In this document: one piece after another, positions 50,701 through 61,300 of the stretch
How positions within the stretch are numbered: the stretch's first letter is position 1
Layout of the letters: the number at the start of each line of letters is the position of its first letter
DNA from: Parus major
Taxonomy: Eukaryota > Chordata > Aves > Passeriformes > Paridae
Length of the DNA stretch: 64,000 bases
Assembly: GCF_001522545.3 (NCBI RefSeq)
Contig: NC_031768.1
Span: 7,439,555 to 7,503,554 of the forward strand
Direction: 5' to 3'
Position numbers and translations under genes: made by a program
The notes under the pieces: generated by a model
Databases searched by the model: none
The model's input: the letters and a program-made list of their open reading frames with translations, nothing else
What the model was told of the DNA's origin: nothing

Positions 50701-53700
50701 TGACTGGAACAGTATTGCTCGGCTGTACGAGTGTGTCCTGGAGTTTGCACGATCCTTACCAGGTACAGAAATCACCTCCTTTTTGTCAAAATGGTGGGCT
50801 TACAGATTACTGTGATTTTTCTCACTCTAACTCTCTTTCCTCCTCTCTTCCCAGATATCCCCAACCACTTAAACATTTTTTCAGAAGTTCGGATTTACAA
50901 CTACCGAAAACTAATCCTTTGTTATGGAACTACCAAGGGGAGCTCAGTGAGTAACTCCTAAGTGGACTTTAAGTGTATGATTGAAAACAGGGTAGGCTTA
51001 GACTTCTCAGAATTTTGCTGCACAGTTTTTCTTCTAGTGGAATTAATATGGATGAATGTAGAAAAGACAGAGGGTGCCGCATTGCCGATTTGTTGGGTTG
51101 CTAGAAGCTCAGGATTTTTGAGAATTTCTGTTAGATGCTTTATGTTGTGGGAAGGACAGTTGTGTGCTTCTGACTGATGAAAGCTGGTGTGGCAGCCTTT
51201 TTCTGAAAACCTTTGTGTAAGTGTTGTTACTGCTCACTGCTGTACTGGGACATATGGATGGATATGTATTAGCTGAATGCCTAATTCTGCCTTAAAAGTG
51301 AGGACTCTTAACAAAGTTTTAAATGTAGTGCTGTGCTTTCAATGAGGGGTTCGTTGGTCATTTTGTGTCAGTGCTGTTCTCTTGTTCAGAGCTCTAGTTT
51401 CATGTGTAGTATTTGGATTTACAACTTACTAATTACTTAAATAACTGAGTACTTGCTCACACCTTTACGTTAAGTGCTGGGTCGAGGAGGAAGTAAGTGC
51501 ACGTTTATTTCAGATTAAGAATATAGTGTGCAGCTGTTGCAAAGTAGTTTGATATACTTGAAATTTGCTTCCTGGGGCTTTTTTGTGTTCATTTTCTAAG
51601 CTGAATTTTTAAAAGTATTTTTATGTGTATTTTATTGGGAAGTGTGTGTAAATATATATATGTATACATATATATGTTATATATATGTTATACATATGTA
51701 TGTTATATATACATAAGTAGCCAGAGCAGCAGTATGGACTTTGCATTTAACTTCCTTACATATTATCCAGTAGTCATTTTTGTGTAATGTAACTTAGGAA
51801 AACCACCTTCAGCACATGTAACTTAAGAGTCCACCTCCAGCAACTTGCTAATCAGTTTTCCACACCAAGAATCTTTGGAGTTTAATTTTCTCTCTCTCAC
51901 TTTGGCAGAAAAGATTCTTTTGCTTTTTTGGTTGAGTTGCTGATACAAGTGCCCAGTTCTGCGATTGCCAACAATCCAGACAGCTAAATGAGTATTAAAG
52001 CTGAGAGTGCTTTTTTTTTCTTCACAACCAGCAGATTTTGAGGAAGGTGAATTAGGAATCTGTTGAGGTTTGATGAAAAATGGGGGAAAAATTAAATCTG
52101 ACCAACTTTCTTGTTATAATCTGTTATTACAACCTCATTATTACAACCTATTTGTTCTAGCTTCCAAGACCATTTTATGTTTGTGACATTGCAGATCAGC
52201 ATTCAGTGGAACTCCATCCTCCAGAAGTTCCACATTTCACTGGGAACAGTTGGCCCAAACTCAGGTTGCAGTAACTGTCACAACACAATTCTGCACCAGC
52301 TCCAGGAGATGTTTAATAAAACACCAAACGTGGTGCAGTTGTTACAGGTAATGTTCTAAAAAACTTGTCTCAAGAAAATTGCAAGACACTAGGGAGCTGA
52401 ATTCTGATTACACTGTTCTCTTCCAGGGTGTTATGAGTGTTTATGGATCTCATTGCCAGAAAGTAATTTTCCCTGACCTTTCCTTTTAGGTAAACTACCT
52501 GACCTCTCAATCTCCGCTCTCTCCCAGGTTTTGTTCGACACTCAGGCTCCATTAAACGCCATCAACAAACTCCCGACCGTGCCCATGCTGGGACTGACCC
52601 AACGCACCAACACTGCCTACCAGTGCTTCTCCATCCTGCCCCAGTCCCCCACACACATCAGGCTGGCCTTCAGGAACATGTACTGCATCGACATCTACTG
52701 CCGCAGCCGCGGCGTGGTGGCCATTCGCGACGGCGCCTACAGCCTCTTCGACAACAGCAAAATAGTGGAGGGCTTCTACCCCGCACCTGGGTTAAAGGTG
52801 ACCACCCCTGTGTTTTCTGGCAGGTTGTCAATAAATGAGCTTCTAACTTGGAAGTGTGAATCTGAGGTGAAGAATTTGGTGAAGGTTTTCTTTGTGGAGA
52901 GCTGCAGTCCTTCCAAAATTCTGAGCGTAGAAGGAAGTTTTCAGTTTCTTGGTAGATCTGTCAATGAGTTTGAATCACAACATTTCCTTTTAAAAAAAAA
53001 TAACATCAAGTGCTAGGATTTTTTTCTTCTCTTATCTGTGTATTCAGGCATGCTTTTTTTGAAACTTGCTGAAGCTTTGTGACTAGGCTGGATGTGTGCT
53101 CCAGGATTAGCAGCACCTGCTCCTCATAAACTGTGTTGTGTGGCAGTACAGTGCTCATAAGTTGCAGGTGGGACAAAACTCCATGTCAGAGGATTCTAGA
53201 CAGGATTCTGTTCTCTTTTAAAATAGTTTCCATCAGTGTGTGGCAGGAGCTTGTGTCTTTGCTTCTAAATACAGTGCTGTTTCACTTTTCCTGAAAAATG
53301 AATTTGTGGACACTGACAGAATGCCTGAGGGCAGCTTGTACCAGTGCTAGTTATATTGAAATGCTGGATAATGGCACCCTTTGAGAAAGACGTTAATTTG
53401 CTAATTTTTTTTTCTGCCAGTTGCAACTGAATATTAATTCTCTGGTATTGCATTTAACTGATCCTGAATATCTACCTCTTTAACAAATGCCAAATGAAAA
53501 GCTAATGGAAAGAAGAAGGAGATTGTAGACATCAGTGTAAAGTGGTAGAAGAGAATGGAAATGGGAAGGTAGAGGAGGAATTAATTCAAGAAAGTTGTCA
53601 GGTTCCTCTGGGTACAAGAGAATGCTGTGGAATAGGTCACTTAGATGTTCTAAACCGAACAGGGTAGTTGTAGGTATGATACAGCAGCCCTGTAGGTTCT

Positions 53701-56700
53701 GGACACCGATGAGTTGTTCTGGAACAGGTATTCTCAGACTTTTTCTTATCTTTAAGGAGAGAAGAAAAATGTTGGTATTTCAATTTACTGGAGATATTTC
53801 TTGTTATAGAGACAGGTGTCTCTGTTTATTAATTGATATATTTTGCAGACTAATCATACTGTAATTAATGAATGCCCACTAGTATTTAGTTCCAGAGAAC
53901 TTGCCTGTCCCCTATGTGCTGTAGCTGATAAAGGCAGTGTTAAAGTTTAGCAAATACTGCCTTCATTTGTAGATTAAAAATTTAAATGGGAAAATTGCTA
54001 ACAAAACTTCTTTTCCCACAGACATTCCTGAACATGTTTGTTGACAGCAATCAGGATGCACGGAGACGATCTGTAAATGAAGATGATAACCCACCTTCTC
54101 CTATCGGAGGAGACATGATGGATTCTTTGATATCACAGCTCCAACCCCAGCAGCCACCGCAGCAACCGCAACAACAGGTACCCTTCAGGCAAAATAAATG
54201 TTTATTGTCTTCCACAACAGCAGATTTCTAAGAACTTCATGTTCTAAAGGGATTAGCAGTAACAGAATGGAAAGAGAGACTATAAACCCACTCTGCTGCA
54301 GAATTCCCCTTCGGGCAAAACGTATTAATTTATTTTGCCATTTCTCATTCCAGTGTAAACAGCCCATAGCATATGAACAGCAGCTTTGGAAGGTCACATG
54401 AGACTTGCTGCCTGGAAGCAAAGGACTGAGGGAGGGAAAACAACTGCTTCAGATAAAAGATGGGAGGGACAGTCAGGAGGCTTTGCTGTAACAGGGTGGC
54501 AGATAAAAGGAGAGAGGTACAGAGGTATTATGTCTTTAGAAGAAGCTGTAATAAACAGTGAGCACTGAACAAGATAGTATAGAAAATCAAACAACTGTGT
54601 GGATGAACTTGTAAGACAAAAGCCTCATTAGTATTCTCCTGCATATACTTAACTTTTGTTTTGGTACAAAATGATCAAAGGTTTTCCTTGTTCTGTGTTG
54701 ACAATTTCAGCCATTTGCAAAACAGGCAGGAGCCTCGGGAGCATATCCTCTCACCTCACCACCCACCTCCTACCACAACACAGTGACACCCTCCCCATCC
54801 ATGATGCACACACAGTCACCAGGTAGGATGGCTGGGAGGATGGGAGCTGATCCTGTACTAGAAAAATAGTTCTTTGTGCATGCATGTTTTTCTAGTATTT
54901 GAGCTGTGTTTAACACCAAATTAGCCAAGGGAATGCACCTTGCACTGTGGGGGGAAAAAAGAGGGTTCTGCCATGCACGTTTTGGAAAGTACATTTTGAA
55001 GCTAAGAAGCCCATTAAGTAAAACTGTTATCTTTAGCTGTGTAATATTTGGGACTGTTTCATTATTACAGTTTATAACTTGATAAGACAAAAACCTGATA
55101 ATTTTCAATACCTGCTTCTTCAGAAAAGCTTTTCATCTTTTCTTTTCTGCTCTCAGCTGTTGTAGAACAACAGCTGAAAATATTTAAATTTAGGGAAGGG
55201 CTGGGTAGGGAGGAAATACCATTCTTCAAGCCAGATATCATGGGAAGTTTCCTTTGTGTGGTAAATCAACCTGAAAAATATAACAGCCATGCATGTACAA
55301 AATAAAACCATTGAGTGCAAAAACAAATTCACTTGAATCTTGTTTGCTGTCTCCCTAAAAAGGAGAGAGCAGCTGATAGAAAAAATTAGAATAGAAAGAT
55401 GGGAAATATGCATAACAAGTGATGTGATGTCTTTGGTCAGGAAATTTGCATGCTGCAAGCTCACCTAGTGGGGCTTTAAGAGCACCATCACCAGCATCCT
55501 TTGGTCCAACTCCTTCACCTTCCTCTCTTGGAATCACAATGGGACAAACAGCTAACTTTGCCAGCCCACATGGTAAGTTCTTTACTGGCAGGTAATGTAG
55601 TGACAAGGAGGGCAGATTTGCTTCTTGAAATTAAGTCTTCCAGAGCAGACTTAAGTTAATTTAGAAAAATTCATGGTTTGTAATTGGCTCAAGTAGCTGT
55701 TTTCATATATGTGAGTGTTAACAGTAGTCAGAAGTAGCTGCATGGCATGTTGAGGCATTCCTAACATGTTAAAAATTGACCCTCAGTCACTCTTTTTCTG
55801 CTTGCTAATGTGGGGAAATTCCATGTGGTCTTGTAGCAGAACAGTGGCTGCAGCTTTTAATGAGCATTTTATTTTGTTAGATTAGTTAGTGTATTTTCAC
55901 TGCTTACATTTCCTGGAAAAATAACTGGAACAGGTTAGAAATTCAAATATTGCAATTTGAAAATGTTGTCAAAGTCTGTCTGGTTTGACATATCTGTATG
56001 TGAGCAACGTGCCTTTTGGTTGTTTCCTTTATTAATTTTGTTGGTTATTTTGGAAAGCTGCCAAAACAATCCTTTGTGTAATCACAGTGCATTGGAAACT
56101 GTTCTATAGATCACAACAAGTGAACGGTTCAGATGGTAATTTTCATGCATCAGTTTGACTGTTGAGATGAACAAAGAGAGAAAGGTAGCACAGAGTAGGT
56201 TTAAGGTTCTGATCAGTCTGTATAGCAGAGATACCTTTGCAGCAATAACTGTAAGATGTTGAATAAATAAGGAACTGTCTGGCTGAGGCTTCCATTTGCT
56301 AAGGAGCAATAGAAGTCCAAGTCTGTAGGCAAGAGCTTCTTTTGGTTTCAAACCTATTACTTGTTGAACATGACAATTTTCCTTAGCATTCAGTTCTACT
56401 TTTTTTAAAATACAGCTTGGAAACCCTTGAAATCTGTGTCTTGATTTTTGCTCTCATCCCTCACTTGTCTGTTTAGTATGGCTGTAACAAGTAGTCTAAG
56501 AGCTTGCAGGCACTTTCGTGCTTTACAGATTTTGATAACCTTCTTTTAGATTTCTCTATTAGAAATATTTTTACTTTGAAAAAAAAATACTAATGGTCTT
56601 GTAACGTCTGTAGGTACCATAGACCCAAGCTCACCATACACCATGATGTCACCCAGTCAGCGTGCAGGGAACTGGCCAGGATCTCCCCAGGTCTCTGGTC

Positions 56701-58284
56701 CATCACCAGCAGCACGGATGCCTGGAATGTCACCAGCCAACCCTTCCCTTCATTCACCTGTCCCTGATGCCTCTCACTCCCCACGAGCTGGAACAAGTAG
56801 GCTTCTTTATCAGTGTTATAACTGTGAAATGCTCATGTTTAACATTTCTAGTTGTGTTCCTTTTGGTAGTTCTTGTGTCAGTCTAACAGTCCTTACTGTC
56901 CTTGTGCAGTAAAATGTCTAAGGAAATTAAGCCTTTTTTCTGTCCTAGTTCAAATCTTCAATAAAAAATTGGGAAAGTGAGCTAAAGCATACAGCATAAA
57001 TGTCAACAGGATTGATGATAGCTGTTGTTGTAGTGCAGAAATCAGTCTGAAACTATTGAACTCCATGACTAAGAGAAAAGTTTTCAGAGTGAAAGCAATA
57101 ATAGGCACATTTGCCAACCCAAATACTAACTTTTCACATCATAGATTTGTAATGCTGCCCTTGCACGACTGATTTAGCCATCTTTACGTCTCATTGAGTT
57201 TGTTGTGCAAACCTGCTGTCTGCATGCTGCAGAAAGAGGAAAAGGGAGGAGAATTTTAATGTTACTGAGACTCTTTGCATGGGTTCAGGGTCAAAATTAA
57301 TTCCTTGTCTGTCTGATGCCTATCACTAGGCAGGCAAATTCTTAAATAAGAAGGATTGTGCTTTGGCCCAGAGGACTTAAGTGATGAATAGTGACAAAGT
57401 GAGCACATATCTTATGTTTCAGCTTAAATTGTCCTTTACTGCAAGTCCTTGTGTCCCCACAGGTTCCCAAGTCATGCCAACAAGCATGCCTCCACCTCGG
57501 AAACTACCTCAGCGCTCTTGGGCTGCATCCATTCCTACAATCCTCACCCACAGTGCCTTGAATATTCTGCTCTTGCCCTCTCCTACCCCTGGGCTTGTGC
57601 CAGGACTAGCTGGCAGCTATCTGTGCTCCCCTCTTGAGCGATTCCTCGGGTCAGTGATTATGAGGAGGCATCTTCAGAGGATCATACAACAGGAAACGGT
57701 ACAGTTTCAGTTTGAATGGACCTGTGGGTATGGCTGCTCCATGTCTTTTAAATCAGGCACAAACTGAATTGCTTCAAATAAAACAACTGTTTGCTGTTAG
57801 ACTTGTGCCATACTTCTGATTCTTGCTATCTAAAGAGTCAAAATGTAGAGAAATAATTTAGTTCCACTTCTTTTCTACACAAATCAGATGCTGAAAACCT
57901 GTTTGGTCAGGTGAAATTTGGTAATTGTTAAGATAGCAAGTCTATGGCCAGACTTTCAGGTGCTGTGGGTTCTTTGGGTTTAGCATGTCCATTGGGAATT
58001 TACTAGAACAGCCATAGGCTTACTGTGGATACCACTCCTTGGCAGGATTGCCAGAGAAGTGAGTTACTGGTTAATGTTAACTACTCAGTTGGGAATGTTA
58101 CTTTAGGGATTGGGACAGACAAATGTGCTTCTTCACTTCTATGGAATGGATTCAGCGACAGAAAGAAGCCAAATCTGGCTTGAGCTTAATTCTCAAGGCA
58201 ATTTTACCTGTATTAAAATATCATGTGTTTCTTTCTGGAAAGAGAGGTTGATCACTATACTTTGAAGAGGGAGTGAGAGAGAGA

Positions 58285-58316
<32 letters not shown>

Positions 58317-61300
58317 GTTCATGCCATTTAATGAAATGAATGAATGACTAATTGACTGTGAATCTCCTTTTTATGCAGCTACAGTTAATAAACTCCAATG
58401 AACCAGGTGTCATTATGTTTAAGACGGAGGCACTGAAATGTAGGGTTGCTCTCAATCCCAAAACCAACCAGACCTTGCAGCTGAAAGTAACACCTGAAAA
58501 TACAGGACAGTGGAAATCAGAGGAGTTGCAGGTTTTGGAGAAGTTTTTTGAAACAAGGGTATGTACTGAAATCAAGAATGCTGATGTTTTTGTGCATTGC
58601 TTTTAATCTCTGGTGGTGTTTTGAGTGGTCCTGCTGACTTTCACTGGCATGTGTAAGAGCTGCAAAATATAAAATTGACAGCTGTGCATGCTGGTTGCAC
58701 ATTAAATTAAATAAAATATATTTATTATCTAAAATAGGTACTACTAAATAGTGTCTTTCTTTAGGTTGCAGGACCACCTTTTAAAGCAAACACCCTGATA
58801 GCCTTCACAAAATTACTAGGGGCTCCCACGCACATCCTCAGGGACTGCGTACACATCATGAAACTGGAGCTGGTAAGTCAACTGTTCTATTTATTTAGTT
58901 CACCCAACTTTGGTAATTATATTTTTGAAAAAAAGCAGTTGTATCTTTATCTACAAACAGACAAATTACTCTAAATTTATACGTAAGTTATTTAATGTTA
59001 TTGGAGAAGTTACCATTTTTCTTCTAGCTTTCCTGGAAACACTCAAAATTTCTCACTTAAACTGTGATTTTAAGGAGCTGCAGGCATGTTACTGCACAAC
59101 AGGCACATGCATAGGCTGACCAGAATAATTCTGATTGTGTTATTGTGCCCAGTTCTTTCAGAGTTACTATGATTTCTCTAAACCTGGCAACATCTGCAGG
59201 TTTAGCTTAAGAGTCACATTCTGTGGTGCTTTCCTGTTTCATAGCTGAGTGTGTCACTGACACGAGATCTTTGCTGTTCTTTCTCTGTGCTGCTCTCTCT
59301 GAACAGTTCCCTGACCAGGCAAGTCAGCTGAAATGGAACGTGCAGTTTTGTTTAACAATCCCTCCCAGCGCTCCTCCAATTGCGCCTCCAGGAACACCTG
59401 CTGTTGTGCTGAAATCCAAAATGTTGTTTTTTGTAAGTAGAGCTGTTTTAAAATTCTAACCCTACATGTCTCTGAGATCAGCACGAGTTCATAGTGAAGC
59501 AAGCCCACTGTATCTGACAGCTGTAATAGCTAAAAGTGGTGTGCTGTTTGGAACCCTGGATTTGCTTGGAACTCTTCTGTAATGAGTTCAGTTTGTATTC
59601 CTACTCTCCTTCCTACTAAAGCACAGCAGCTCCTCGTGTTTCGTGTTCTTGGAGAGATGTTGACAATATATAAAGTTCAGCTCCCTCTGGGCTGCATCTT
59701 CAAGTGCTCAACTTGTGGGTGTTTAATTCTTCTTTGAGGCACTAACAGGCTAGATGGGGCAACGTGCACATTAGTGGTGCTGGGAGAGGAGAGCAGGGAT
59801 TAAATATTCAGAACAAATCTACATTTGTTGTTGTGCCTGGGGAAATGCTCACTGTGGGGTGCTTTTGAGAAGACAATAGTCTCCACCTGATTGATAATTT
59901 CTCTATTACAGAATTGTTTGAAAACAGGGGGGTGGAAGTACATGCTGTCTGTAGGCCTAGACTGTTAACTGTTAGAAGTTGCACTGAAGTACGTGGTCAT
60001 TCGATTTAACACACTTTTTGTGTTGTTTCCCCACAGCTTCAGCTAACACAGAAAACAACAGTCCCACAGGAAGCTGTTAGTATTATTGTCCCAATTATTT
60101 ATGATATGGCTTCGGGTACAACGCAACAGGCTGACATTCCCAGGCAGCAGAACTCTTCTGTTGCTGCTCCCATGATGGTTAGCAATATTCTAAAGAGGTT
60201 TGCTGAACTGAATTCACCACGACCAGGTACTGTACATGTCCAGTAGATATATTCTCTTCACCCAGACATCTGTGACAAATCTCCAGTGTAAAACTAAACC
60301 TCTCTTAAGTCTGAATTCTTCTTGGTTTCTATCTTACTTCTTTAGTGATTACAAACTCCTGATGTGACAGGCAACACATAACTTAATAGGAAGTACTGGC
60401 AACACAGCAGAAGGTTGCACTGATGATTCAGGCTGGGTTTTGCTGTTCTGCCCAAGTGATAGAGTGCACCCACCTCTTGTTGGCCCAGCTCTTGCTGCTC
60501 AGGAGTCACACTTTTTTGACAAATGGGCCTAGAATGAGTCACAAGAAATATGCTATGGCCAAGTGTCAGTTTTCATGGTTAATTATGAAGTTACTCAGCT
60601 TAACAGTAGAATATAAAGGGATGTTACAATAGTTATCAGAACTTGTCCGCGTGCTGTGAATGATTTAAAGTAATTGCAGTGGTTGTATACTCCTTTGTCA
60701 GTGTTTTCACTAGCAGAGGTGCATACAGTTCTGTCCACCAGAAGTGCTGTGAAGTGTTTGATCTAGGTTGTTCAGAGTGTTCATTGGCCTGTAGGTAGTG
60801 CACCGTGAGCAGCATTGTGCTTTACTTTCCCTCTTGTTTGTCATGCCTTTTATTTTTTTTTTAGTATCTAAAACATGGAAGAGCAGTAGCAGGTTTTTTG
60901 GGCAGCATGTTGTCTGTAAGCAGTGGTTTGGGATCCTAATACACAGGTGGTTCATAAGAACAGTAACTTTCAGTTTGATGAAGAACAAAATTTTTCCAAT
61001 AATCCAGTGAATAGATTAAAGTTGTGGATTGAAGTTGTGAATCCAGAGGTTGACTCTTACTTCTCTTTTGTGTAATTATTCATCTCGTTGTTATGCAGTA
61101 ATTTTTGCTATGCTTGATGGATTATTTCAATTGGTAGAACTTGAGCAATGTTTACCTTAAATTGGTGTGGATATGCATACATTCCTGAAAGTTGTGATGG
61201 GATTTAAATTAATATGCACTTTCTGTTTAACATGTAGTAATAGTGTAGGTAAATAGGAGTGAAAATAGCCTTGAGGGCATGTGGAGTTCCCTGTAGGAGT

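Noticed and set aside
52531..53016. 161-codon plus-strand frame
   Set aside because: This is MED14 exon 21 plus read-through into intron 21.
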